Source: Microvelia longipes
Taxonomy: Eukaryota > Arthropoda > Insecta > Hemiptera > Veliidae
Direction: 5' to 3'
Length of the DNA: 64,000 bases
Assembly (NCBI GenBank): GCA_018340805.1
Contig: JACMZG010000008.1
Location: forward strand, 17,765,377 to 17,829,376
Made by a program: the position numbers and the translations under genes. Shown piece by piece: positions 35,071-49,326 of the stretch. Within the stretch, counting starts at the first letter, position 1, and every line of letters begins with the position of its first letter. The notes under the pieces were generated by a model. The model saw only the letters and a program-made list of their open reading frames with translations, did no database searches and was not told where the DNA came from.

Positions 35071-38001
35071 GTGGATGGAAAGTAAGGAGGTAACTGAGAA
35101 GAACATAACCTCTCTAACTCCTCCCTGGTTAGCCTAATATCCTAGTAATACGTGATCCTGAAGGAGCTGTGAAGCAAGGTGGCCACGAAGCCGCCTACAT
35201 TATGAAAATTCTCTTAAAACATTGCAAATAATACAATTTTCTTTTGAGTTTTTTTTCTCAAGAGACTTGTTCTGCTTGGGCTGTGGCCTCAAAGCAGTAA
35301 GAGACCGCAGCCCCCTGTTTATTTCTTAATAAAGTTCTTAACACTTTGATCATTAGCACCTCTACATTAGGCATTCATTTACCATACATAGTCATACATA
35401 ACAAACATTTACAATACATGTATTATTACCTCTTCATTCTTGATATATTTGTCAGTCTTCATTTTATTAGTCAACTGATTTACTATTAAAACTACTTAAA
35501 GCATTTTAAACTTATTATTATATTACTTTGTGACTTTGATGTGTAAAAGTTGTAGTCTCTGTACTGAGATTTGTGGTGAATTTTTTTATTGAACAATGAA
35601 TATGGTATAATGTTGCTTAAATTACATGTATGGCACTTTATTTTAATTTTTCAATAGCTTAGGAAAAAAATTATGTTGTATTTTTTCATTTATATAGAAT
35701 ATATTGCTTAATTGCAGCGCCTGATATTGCTAAAATTAGCACTTGGAAAATTGGGTTTTAGCTATGTTTTTAAGCTCTAAAGTAACTATTACGCAGCCTA
35801 TCTCTTAAAAAAAATCATTTTTTTGAGGTTCGGGTGTTTTTTTGTGTTTATTTCTTTCCACTTTATAATATTATTTTTTTAAAAAATCTATTCATTGATT
35901 AATTAAATCTTGCTGACTTTAACTTGAGCAGCATTTTTAAATATAAAGTAAATTTATGGATTTTAATTGATAATAAAGTATACTTGACTAGGTGGATCCA
36001 AAGAAGATTTTGGTTGTGGTTATGGAAAAACTACACTAATTTGATTTGATTTTTTCTTTTTCTAAACTCAATTTGGACTCAAAAGTGTATTTATTTTTGG
36101 TGTTTCTTGTTTTATGTAGAACATTTTGTATAAAGGTTTTTATTTATTATATGTTCATAATAATTATTATAAGTTTTGTTTTACATATTTTGGTCATTTG
36201 TTTAGTTTTTATCAATTATTTCCCTGAAAGGCTTTAAAAAGCTTCTCTCAGCAGGATTGTTATACACTTATTTTGTCAATATACTCAGACACAGTACATA
36301 ATTTACATTTGTTTTAAAATATGTAAGATTTAAAACATTAAAGGTAATTTTTAATAAAAAAAAATATATAGTCTTGATTTATCTAAACTAAATAATTATA
36401 TCTTAGCCAAGGCAAAATCAAAGATGATTAGGTTAGGTCTACTACATAATCTTTGGGTTAGTTCAAACCATATTTTTTAAAAAAAACTTGAGAGAATAAT
36501 GAAAACTTAACCCTTCTAACTTCTGTCAGTGTCTCTTATTTTAGATAAAATGTTGGAAGAATTCCTCTTTGTTAGTTAAACAAGTAGTACAAATTATTTT
36601 CTTCATGCCTTAGGGTATTTAACTTAAAACCACCTTTTTGTTATGTATACCCTTTTCAGGTTTTGGATATCTTACCTGCCTTGGGTGAACACATGATTTA
36701 ATTCTATTACCCTTACAATGATTTATGGAATCTAAGAGATTTTAATTGTTAAGGATGACAAATGTATAGTTTTTTTCTCTAAGAAAAGCATGGGAAATCC
36801 CTTAATAGATTTTTGTTGTTACCTTAGATGGTCATTGCTAGGGGTCAAGCTATTAGCTCTACCTGGACCTTGGGAAATACTGGATTATACCTTCAACCTA
36901 ATTGCATCAATGTCTCATATGATAATCATCCATTAGCATTCACTTTTGTTCTGTCAGTGAACACAGTTAAAATTTACAATAATATTTTCATAAGTTCAAA
37001 AAACTATTAAATTATATTTTATTTTAGTTTTTTTTTTCAAGAAATTCTCATTTAAACTTCTTTTAATCGTGCTTGTTTATAGCACGATTTCAAATATAAT
37101 TCCAGTTTAGTTCTTGGAATTTAAAAGTTCTAGTAATTTATAGTTTTTAAGTTTAATGGAGCAAAAGCTTGAGTTCAGTAAAAGTTTCTTAGTTAAGGTT
37201 AATAGAGTTAGTTATAGGTGTGTTTGTAATTGTTCTTTTAAGACATATTAACTATTACAGTGATAAATATATTTTGTTAATATTGTTGGTAAGTAATTCA
37301 TAAATTACTTTTTGTGTTTTAAAGTGTTTCAGCCCTGTCAAATAACTCCCGTTTTCAATTGAATTGGTAAATATTTTGGTCACACATTCAATATGGTGGA
37401 TCATATTCTATTCAATGACCTATAAAAATGGGGTGTACATCACTTAAAAGTGAATACAAAATTTATCTCAGCAAATTATAAGAATTATTGCTTTCAATAA
37501 TAGTAAGCAAAATATCAAGTAAGATAGAGCTTCTATTTTAATTACATTTCTGAACATTTTATGACCTGCTTCAAGATTTTAGTGTTTTTAAAGGTGCATT
37601 TTAATAATATTTAAAAAAAACTGTTTCTCAGATATTACCTTCTCTTATATAAAAGGGCTTTAAATGTAGAGTTAAAATTTGCAAAGAAGTGGGAATTGAA
37701 AATTAATGGAGAAATCCATTAAGATTATTTTTTATTTTGTTACCATCTTTAGTGAAACTATCTTAGATCCCTAAATGGTTTGTGTCAGTTAAATTTTAAT
37801 TAAATGCCACATTTTATAAGCAAATAAAATATTTTACTAAACTGAAGGAGATAAAAATGATATATTCACGTTGATACTTGCGGTAACTCAAAATTATTTG
37901 AAAAAGAAGGTGCTTTTACTTGAGATTCCTCCAATAAATCTTTATTATGTTTAATTTTTGGATACATTATTATTAGTCTAGTATTTCTAAACACAGCATT
38001 A

Positions 38002-38400
38002 CAGTCTATCGTTTTGTTTAAAAATCCCCAAGGTCATATGCATTGGGGATTCACCAATCACAAAACCCGCTGCCAACCCCTCACTTGAAAAGAAGAAAAA
38101 AATCCCTACCACCATAACAGCAGTGGAGAAATAACCTTCTTCCCACCAATCTTTCACTTTGTTTGTGGTTCTTCTTTTGTTTACATCCTTTTGAAATCCA
38201 CTTTCAAAGTAATCATAAAGATTATATTATAAAATAAAACTACACAAAAGAAATGTAAAAAAAACATCGCCAAGAAAATATGGGTAAAATAACCTGATTT
38301 GTTTACATAGTTTTTCCTCGCTCCCTTCTTGCAGGGATTTTTTTTCTTTAGAATCGGCGGTGCCTAAACTGTCAAGATTGTTTAAGTAGATGATAGACTG
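38002..38400 (+). mobile_element. 399-bp mariner-type MITE, copy 2
   Basis: Ends CAGTCTATCGTTTTGTTT and (inward from 38400) CAGTCTATCATCTACTT, flanked by TA at 38000-38001 and 38401-38402. The body matches the copy at 11479-11875 in reverse orientation, including ATTTTCTTGGCGATG. No coding capacity. Confidence 0.85.
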
Positions 38401-38989
38401 TATATTCTGTTTGAGTTATCATTTCCAAAATTAATTTGCTGTGGCTCTCTAATCATCCCTGCTCTTGACTTGAGCTTTAAGGCATATTTTTAATATGCCA
38501 TATATAATGTGTAAACGTTTTTGAGTACATTAAGATCTCAAACATAACAGTGGCTAGCACATTGCTCGATAAATGAATGTAAACATATCTTGTAAACACT
38601 GCCACTCAAATGGATGATCTATTGGAACTTGACTAAAATCATATCCTATTAGTGAAAAAACCGATCAGATTTTGAGGTTAATCTAACACGATTAATTAAA
38701 ATGAAATCTCTCAAAAACTTTAAAATAAAAATGTGAAAAAAGTGTTTGATGAAAAATGTTTCTAATCATATTTTCCTAGTACAAAGAGGCTTTCACCACA
38801 TCTGACGTTAAAACAATATTTTTTTAAGCCAAAAAAAATATTGTATGTATGTTTGTAAATATATATTTTCATATACATGTAATAATTATGTGCATAGCGG
38901 TGACTATTCACCGCTGAATTTCATCATTGAAATTTTCTTAAAACTCCATTTTATCTCTCTCTATATTATTTGCATTTACAAATTACAAA

Positions 38990-39056
38990 CTATTTTTATT
39001 TTGTAACTATTTTTGTATTTGTCATTATTTTAAGAAAATAAAGATTGATTTGAATT
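38990..39056 (+). mobile_element. Possible LINE 3' tail
   Basis: Ends TTTTAAGAAAATAAAGATTG then ATTTGAATT, a form common at 3' ends of CR1/L2-like LINEs. There is no coding part beside it. It lies about 200 bases before the proposed start of the double protease-homologue gene. Confidence 0.35.
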
Positions 39057-39249
39057 AGAAAAGTTTGTATTGCATCATGATATTTTTTATTAAATAAAAT
39101 TAATGTAATTTATTAAACTATATTACAAACTCCAATCATTTTTATGTCTATAGGTAAAGAAGTCTTGCTCCATGATTTGCAACTCATTTTAGTTTATTTA
39201 AAGGATTGATTGGTCAATACAAAAAAAAATAGAGCTTGGGACGAAGAGG

Positions 39250-42116
39250 ATGGAGACAGCTTACATCAGTTTTTTTATTTTCTCTTTTTGTAAGTATGTC
39301 TTATTTTTACTTATATATGTTACTTAATTTTACAACCATTTTTTACCAAAAAAGATTGTCTAAGATTTTTCCGCATACAACTGAAAACCTTTTCACTTAC
39401 CACCAGAGGTACCCATATCACATTTTGAGAATCCCAGTTTTAACTTATTTCATTGCGCTTATAGTGAGCAGAAATAGTTTTAGATGGCATAGCAAACTGT
39501 ATTAAGCCAAGAATTCATTGTAAGAATGCCTCTTCAAAAAGTACTTTTACTTTGTTTGGCTTTATAAGCACTGATGATGATCGTTAAGGTTGAAAAATGA
39601 CCGTAAATTATAACATTTATATGCTTGTGGAAAGACAAATGCTGTTTACTTTATTACTTTTTACCTTTTCATAAATTTATAATTGAGGCTCTTTCTTATT
39701 TAATTCAATTTTCAATTCAATTCAAAAAACACTTTATTGCCAATAATAATTACATCAAATAAAACATAAGAACTGCTTTACAATCAAATTTTATCACTAT
39801 CTGTATAATTATTTGGGCTCATTATTAAAATAATCTTAAATGTTGCTTCTTTTTCAAATTTAATTCTCTGTAATTCATAAGCTGTCAAAAGCTATCATAA
39901 GCTGGTTCAAAAGGAATCATTTGATGTATATTTATGTCGCATATCACTGATTACATTTTATATTTATCTATGGTGTACTTCTCAAAACTGGTGCTACTAT
40001 TATTAGCATATAATAAATACTTTATTTAAATATTATTTTACGAGCCTTATTCAATCAGATTACCCTTATATTTGTAAATATGACAATTCATAATTTTTCT
40101 ATTAAATAAAAAACCTCTAAATTTCAATTATAATTATAATTATCATTATAATGAATCATCATTAATCATTAATAATGAATACTACTAAAAATTACTATAA
40201 TTTAAATTAAAAAAAAAAAATAATTTGCTCATACATATAGTACACATATGTATGTATACATAACATACATATCTTTAAATTAAATAAGTTCAACTTGGTT
40301 TTTATGCTACCTTAAGAGAATTTAAATTAGATTTATTAGCGCCTCCCTATACAATGAGACCATAACTTAATCTATAATTTACTTGTGCATAATAAATCTG
40401 CTTCAAGATATCAGTATTAACAAAATGGCTAATATTATAAAATCCTCAAACATAAAATATATGTAAGGTTCTTTTATTTTTTTTTTTTACGTTTCCTATT
40501 TATACCATAGATACAAAGCAAAAGATATGTAGTATAATAAATTTAAAACAGAGATGTTAAATGTTTTCAAAACCGCATGAGTAATTTTTCTATTTCCATT
40601 GTAGTTCCCAGTGTGTTTATGCTGGAAAATTGAAACAGTACAAAAATCAATCATTTTTTTTATTTACATTTTTTCTTTAAATTATGTTTTTATGATCTTA
40701 TTTATGTATATTTTAATTTATCTTTTTTTCTAATTTAAGTTTTCTTGAACATTTGAATTTATTTTTTATCTTCTTGTTATTTAAGTTTAATTATTTCATT
40801 ATTTTAAGTTTGAAACGCCCCCACACTCAGGCTTTGCCTTGTGGGTTACTTGTATACTTTTATGTAAATTTGTTTTTGTATTCTTTTTTATCTTTGTATA
40901 CTTGTGAATAAAGGAATTGTTTAAAAAAAATGTTTAAATCTAGTTATACTTTCCTGATAATAACTGTTCAGAAACGTTATTAAAGACAACGATAAATCAT
41001 AAAACACAAAAAAATGTTCAGATTGATTTGAAATTGAGCAAGTTTCCAGTTTAATATCATTATCAGCGAAAAGTTCAGTTTTTATCAAATGTTATGTACA
41101 GGTTTTTTGAATTTCAATATTAATTCATTTGAGTTGAAATTTGACACAAGGGTATTTCTTTTGTAATAAATGAGTATACAGTGTTTCATTTCAATATGGC
41201 TAGTATATTTTTAGTTTCACTAGCGTTGAGCAGCATTTACTGCACTAAAGTAATATATTAACCAAGTAGGGAAACAAATCCAATTTCTGTCAGACCTGGC
41301 ATGTAGTTCACATTTTGTCCACCAGGAAGTTGGCTCAAATTTTCTTATGGTCGTGGCCATTTATTTTGTTTTAACTTTGTAAATGCAAACAAACCATTTA
41401 CGGTACTCAAATTTTTGTTTTTATTGCATTTCTTGTACATTTTAAAATGTTAATAATTTGACAGGTATTGAAAAATTTCAGATCTCATATTGTCTCCCTC
41501 AGCTAGGCCTCGGGAGCTAACTAATGAAGTTTTCACCTGCGGCTTTGCATTGGTTTATATATTACTTCAGTCTGTACTAAAGTAATATATAAACCTTTTA
41601 TATATTTTTGGTTTATATATTACTTTAGTCTGTACCTAGATGGATGAGCTGGGTATAAAGCAGATTTTTTCTTTGAACTTGGATCAAAATAAATAAACTT
41701 TGTCTTTTTTATTATCCTAGTGATATTATTTAATTATTATTTCATAATTATATTTTTACAGTTATAGTTCCTGGATTTACACAAGATGAATTTGCAGACC
41801 ACAAATTTACAGGTACATTTTTACTCTTCAGTTAAAGCAAATTGTCAAAGATAATGTAGCTAATTGTTATAATATTTATTTAACCTTTCTGCAGCCACAG
41901 ACCATTTACAAAAACACACTAATCCACCTATCTAGAAATTGAACAAGGGGTCATCTAAAATTATGAGTATCTTGATGTTAATGGTGGTTTGATTTTAATT
42001 ATATATATTATATATATATATATATATATATTATATATTATTATATATATATATATATAATATATATACAATATATAACTAGACCGAATCCCTAAGTTGA
42101 GTAGTTCTTGGAGTAA

Positions 42117-42200
<84 letters not shown>

Positions 42201-45200
42201 ATATATATCTAGAATAATCTAAAATATATCTAAAAATCTACTTGACAAAAAAGGATATAGGTTTCATAGAGGAATGTATACTAAGCAGTACTATGTATGT
42301 ACTGAATATGTACTGAAACCATGTATGTACTAGGAATGTACTACCTAATCAGCGATAGATTTATCCTTTTTGCCCTGATATTAGTTTAACATGACTAAAT
42401 ATTCTTAGCTTAAGGTTGTTCATACCATATCTGGTTTTCACTTTTAAGATTTTTTTTACAGACTGTGGAAAACCTCTAATATATCCAAATGAAAAAGACA
42501 GCCCCACTGGAGAGTTGAGCTATTTAAAATATCCCTGGGTTGTCAGTATTTTCAGCTACAACTCTAGTGACTCTAATGACCTCCCAAAATATGTATGTGG
42601 AGCTACTATCATTGATATAAACAAAGTTATTACTAGTAAGTATTTATTTTTATTGATTGTTTCTTTCTTTTGAGAACTACCAAACCACTGTGGGGACACA
42701 GTGTTCTAACTCACCTGGAATAAGCTGTTTTAGATGGGCCTGTTTTTTAGTTTGTTGTTTCTCCACTTCAGCGAGTCAGTTCACCTTGTGCCACACATAT
42801 AAAAGTATTATTTCTTAATTTCTAAGGTTTGAACTATTTAAAGGGTCTTTGATCAATGTTAAAATTGTTAAAACAATGTTAAAAATTTTAGAAAATAAAA
42901 ATATGTGTTATTTTTAACAAGACCTGATATCATGATAACCATGACTTGCAGAAATCAAAATTTAATTCGTGTGTTTTTTATTTGTCCTATTATTGGAAAA
43001 AATGCAAAATATATCCTACTTTCTAAACAAGTAATCTTATAAACAACTAAAAATAAGTTAAATTTAATTAAAATATAATAACTAATAAGGTAAAAATTGT
43101 CTGGTTTACATTCTTAATAAACATAAATAGAAGTCTCCATTTAAAACTGATAACAAAGTTGATAAAGTCTGCATAAGGTGAAAACTAGCGCTTCCTTGGG
43201 TAGTTGATGCAACTAGCTCCTGTTTTAGCACCACCTCAAACTAGAGAATTGGAACACTGTGTCCCCGTGGAACACTGTACAAATTTATACATCACTTTTG
43301 AAAGAATTTGATAAAGGCACTCGTTAATGTGGAGTTTACAATTTCTCTTCACAAATACTACTTTAGTGAGAAAATTTTTAATAATTGTATTCTTTTAATG
43401 TTAAGCATTGGAGAAGTAACAATTGGAAGGTTGCGCAAAACTTCTTAATTTGTGTGAAGATGTAGTCTGGTTGTTCATTTTTTTATATAATTCTATTGAA
43501 TCCTGATACATTTGTTTATGTAATATTTTTTAATTAAGTAGCTTTTAAAAAGTCTAACAAGTATTAATTTATTAGACTGTTAACAATAGCAGTAAACTTA
43601 ATTAACTGTTAGCGATGTGATGTTGGAAGTCTGTTAAAAAGTACTTATATTTCTCCAAAATCCTCTAAAACACATACTTACAGTTCAAAGGTAATCCTAC
43701 TTTAATTTCATAATTTAAGTTGAATATGTATTCATGTACTTGATATTTGCAGGTGCTAGTTGTGTATACTCCTACACTAAGTCAAATTCATTATTAGTAT
43801 CAGCTGGAAGAGTTTATAATTATTGGAAATATGCACCTGGCCTTTCAGATCAATCCTCTCTTGTAAGTTTGATTAATTTTATATTAGATAAATGATTTTA
43901 TTTACTTCTGGCACAGTAAGTGCAAACATATAGTCTTTTTAACTTGATCTGTAAATTTTATTTCCTTCCCTAGGGATTGTAAGTAGCAGCATACTGCATA
44001 GGCAGACAAAACTAATACTGATTTCTAATTTCTTTAATTAAATATTAAGAATTCTATTAATAATTAACATTGTAAACGTGTAAATCGTCCTGATCTTCAT
44101 CATAAACGGTGGGTTTTATTAGTCACAGATATGATCACACAAACACAGTGGGAGATTTCAACTCTCAGTTTACTTTAACTCCCTTGGATTGGCCTCAGTT
44201 GCCAAAACTGTTGTTTCACCCTCAAGAAGCTTTTGGAGCTATCCATTTTCAATCTCTTCTTGGCCCTACAAGCCTAGGGACGTGACAAAGTTTACTCCCA
44301 CTTAAAAAACCTGACCTTGAGTTATTAAACTTATTTCCCTTCCTAGACGGAAGAATAGATATATTTGTCTATTGTTATTTCTTTTTTTTATCAATTTTCG
44401 GAGGAAATAATTTCCTAGGTACTTAGACCTCGTATGTGGGTCCATTGTACCTAAGTTATTTCTTTTTAATATAGTATTTTTCAGAAATGACTTCATACTT
44501 ATTAAGATTTATAATGTAACACAAATAAAGATACAAGTATTATTCGTAAACTATATGGCAAATTGCAAGTTTTGTGTGTAAATGTTTTTTACTGCAAGTA
44601 GCCTATATACTTATTGTAACTACTCTTCTACAATGACTTTTTAAACTTTTTATTTTTATTGACTTATATCAGATTTATTAGAGAATAATTTTTTCTATAT
44701 GGTTGTTGTTGCAGGTTAAAACTATCCAAATGCATTCTAGTTACGACCCAACGCTACCAGACAGCGAGGGCAACATAGCTGTTCTCATCCTCAACAAACC
44801 ATTCAAATTTTCTTCTAAAATAATGCCTATTTGTTTTGATCTGGATTCGACATCTGGGCTCCCTTCTATAGCTGTTGGACTTGTAAGATTATATTAATTA
44901 TTTAAAATTATTTTAATAATTTTTAAGTACTAATGAAATTTAATGAGAAATATTGTTTGATACTTATGAAAACGTACTTATGAAAAGGTTTATTGCAGGT
45001 TATTAAAATTGATAACTTTATGTAAATTGAAAATGACTCGTGACTTTAGCTTTGTGAATTAATTTTCATCTTTATTGGATATACAGGTGGTTGGATGGAG
45101 GAAAGGAGAAAATGGTCTACCCCGAGAGAAACATGTTAAAACTCTGAGTAGAAAACTTTGTAAGAAATCTATTCCTTTCAGCTATCAGTCTTATGTACTG

Positions 45201-48200
45201 TATGATTCATTCTGTACTTTACACAAATCAGGTAACATATTTTTATAATTAATTTAAATGATATGTCAAAGAATCCTAAAGACCTTTTAAGTTATTAAAA
45301 GTTCCTTTAGGATTAAGAATCCTTTTTAATAAAAATACAGTCTTGCCACAAAATAATACTATATTAAGTTTGGTCTAATTGTAGATTTGTCTATTTCACC
45401 ATGTGTCTACATCTACAATACTTTTTAAGCATTAAAAACTAACTAGCTAATGGTCAAAAGAAAATGATAGTGGAGCGAATAAGGTAAATTAGTCTGGACA
45501 CACAAATAATACTATATTAAGAATAAATACAGAATTGTTTTTTAGCATTGTGGTCATCATCAGTGGCCTGTGAAGGAAGAAAAAGAAGATCTGTGAGTCT
45601 TACCAATTAAATTAACCAATCAAATATTGGTTAATTTAATTGGTCTAATTCGTCTCAGCTAAAAAGTGACTTTGAATCTTCATACATTGTTTGTGGGTCC
45701 TGATGATTACCAAAAATTATATTAATACTTTATATTTCACTTATGTATTGTCTTGAAAAAAATAATATTAATTAAATATGGTGATTTTAAATGTCTTGCA
45801 GGTCTACAGATAGAGACAGGTTATGAAGGATCAGGATTAACTTTTGCACATAATAATATCTACTATTTGAATGGAGTCGTTTCCTATGTACTGAAAGATT
45901 TCTCTGTATATACTGATATCCTGTTCTATAATACTTGGATAGAAAGTATTCTGGCAGGATTTGCACCCAATAAAGTTAATATGCTCGGTAAGATAATTTG
46001 AATTTAAAATGAAAACATTGTATTTATTTTTACTTTATTTAGTATGCTAAAATATTAACCTCAACAATACATACCTGTTTATAATAAGTGAGCCACGCCT
46101 TTTCAGAAAAGCCAACGCCTCTGCCACCTTTTTTACTCTATTACCCCAACTTTATTAGCTCATTTTTCTTTTGGGAATTTGCTCAAGTTTATGACATCTA
46201 TTATTTTTTCTATTGGTTTATTATCCTATAGTTTTGGCAAGACCTCTGGGCTAAATTATTTGTTCCAAATGTTGCCAATATTTGTGGCAGAAATATACTT
46301 CTACCAACTAGGCTAATTGTATTTACTTAAGGTATCATCATAGAGGTTTAACCAGTATGATGTTTACCTTCCACTGTTGAATTAAAAGTAAATTTTAAGA
46401 AATAATTTATCATTTTTAAACATTTATTTTAAACTTGTTTTACAAAAAAGTACCAACAAAGTTAAGTAAATCTTAACTTGACCATTCAATGTAGCCAAGT
46501 CCAAAAATTTGTTGACAATCCTATCATTATTTTGACTCTAATCTGGCTGATGCAAAATACTAGACAAATATAACTTCAAAAATGTTTGACAATCCATCAT
46601 TATTTTGACTCTAATCTGGTGCTGGATGCAAAAATACTAGACGGAATGTAGCTTGATGACACAAATGTTTTGCTGTCAAGCTTTAACTGGGGAAGTTTAA
46701 ATATTTAGAGGGTCTCTAAAGTGGCTCACTGATTAAATTTCTATCATAAATTCTGCCATGCATAATTTTAGTATCAGCTGATACAATTATAAACTAAAAC
46801 ATTTATTTTAATTTGTTAAATAAAATTTACTATACAATCTATTAAATTGAAAGACTAGATTATAATTTAAATGTATCAAATTAATGATTGATTAAAAATA
46901 TTTTTTCATTACAATTGAATTATGTAAATTGTATTTTTTATATTAATTTTGAGTTTCTATTTAGTTTTTTTATATTGTTTCTACTTTAGATTCATTCAGT
47001 ACGTCTTATGATGTTGAGGTGCCAGATATAACTTTACTAGAAAAATATTCAGGTTAGTTTCTTACTTAGTTTATTAATTAATTTTGTTCTTCTCTTATTT
47101 AGAGTATTTTTATGATATCACAAGTTATGGAGAAAAATAATTAAATTTTGGTTTATATCTAATTACAGTATAAGAAAAATGGGAATATGCTCAATTATAA
47201 AACACGAAATACAAGATATAGTACTTGTATTGTATCTCCATGCTCTAAGTCAAATATTAAATAGACTTTCACAATTGCAGTATATTTAATATCTATCATC
47301 TTTTATTTGTGTATTTCCTTTTGTTTAGAATGTGGGAAAGTGTTTACTGATAAAAATTTGGTAGGAAAACCTTCTGAGGGTTATCTGATGTACCCGTGGC
47401 ATGTAGCCATCTACAGAAAGGATACCCACTCCAAGTTTGGTTTCTGGGTGAATAAATCTTCTAAATTCTTTAACATTAAGTTTTGGTGCAGTGGAACAAT
47501 TATAACTTCGAACAAGATTTTAACAGGTATTTTAATATTGTTATTGTTTTTAGCAGTTGTTTGAAATATTTTAGGTTACCCAAAGTTTATTAAGTATACA
47601 ACGTATGGCATACTACATAATCTTTGGTTTTATGGACAACTTTAATTAAAAAATAATTAAGGACAATAAATAGGAAAAACATATAAATGTTGACACTTTA
47701 ATGCTAAATAAAGCTCTACATAGGAATGGTCTTTATCAATATCTTATAACATAAACAAAAAGACTAATGCTTAGGTGGTGGATACAACAGCTCTTATAAT
47801 TCCCTGGGTACCTCTGTACCATAACTGTACATTGGGTGAAATCATATTTTGATTTTTCACTTTAATTATAATTTCACATAAATATTACATTATTTTTCAA
47901 CTATTTTGTCTTAAATTAAGTAAAATGAATTTAAAATAGGTTGCAATTATTATCTATTACATATAACCTTTAATTATCTGTGATGTATAAAGTGATTTAA
48001 TGTGACTTCACTGAAATAAAGGCCGCCGTTTGTAGGGTACTTTATAAATATGAGCTTCAAAAGGTAGAGGGTGGGGAGTCTATAGTCTCCCTTTAGGGAG
48101 ACTTTAGCAGGAATAAGTAAAGTTATGGCACCTACTGGAAACTGTAACACTTCCAGACCCCTTATCCCTGTGTTATTTAACCTAATTGCTCCCTCTGTAT

Positions 48201-49239
48201 ATCCTAAGGATATCTTAATCTTAAATGATATACTACAGATTGATATGGTCAGAAACCAACAGATAAGTCAAAAATATCCATATCTTGAACATTTTTTATT
48301 TTTGTGTTTTTTGGAAGGTTGTTTTCCTAAACTGACATCACAGTTAATTCAGTTATGATTATTTCAATTATTAAACCTGTCATATATGTATAGCACTTTT
48401 TTTAAAGTACACATATACAGATACAAAATAAGATCTTAGGCAAATTCAAGTATTTCACTGCCTTTAGTAAAAATATGGTTATTATTTTATTTTTGAAAAT
48501 TGTTTATCATTAACAGGAAAAATGCATTTTCTAATAAGAGTATGCAATTTTATAAAAAAAAAATATTATTAATAAACAAAGTACTTTCTAATTAAGTGTG
48601 ATGTAAAAAAATACTTTTAAATAAAAACATGATTCACTATCTCTATTAGTTTTTTTAGCTTGAGTGGTTTTTTACTGTCTATTCAAATTTCCAGCTGGTG
48701 AGTGTGTATATGGAGATAAGACTGGACTAGTGGATAGTAAAGATATATTTGTAGTGGTTGGTAAATATCACTCTCGGTGGCAAGTACAGGACCAGTACCA
48801 ACAGAACTTTCAGGTAACTCCACTAAAATAAATAGCAAATGAAAAATATTTTTGTGTAAATTTATCTCTTGTGTTAAATTTGTATTTTGTTGGATTAAAA
48901 AAAATGTAAATAAAGGGAAAACGAATTTATGCTTGAGAGCTTAGGCTTTGGGAAGAATCGATTGTAGGAGTATAAGCTAATCCTAACACTGTAATGAATT
49001 GAGTAAAAAACATCTTTAAGTTAAATGTTGGCTTACTTGACTGTTGAGAGAGAACAGTGCAATGAAGTGGTTACCTGAACAATTATCATAAGTGCTGCTG
49101 TGTCCCTTTTCTACTGGATTAGTCTTGTTAGTTGTGGCTCTGCCATAAGGAAACTTCTTGAACCAACTCTAGGACTCATATTCTCCTTATTTCTGGCTGG
49201 GAGTTGTCTTAATCCACCTGTCTTACCCTTTTATATAAA

Positions 49240-49326
<87 letters not shown>

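Noticed and set aside
39236..39505. 89-codon frame as a stand-alone membrane protein
   Set aside because: Only a short piece in a shifted frame (from ATG at 39250) is used as the signal-peptide exon; the rest is intron.
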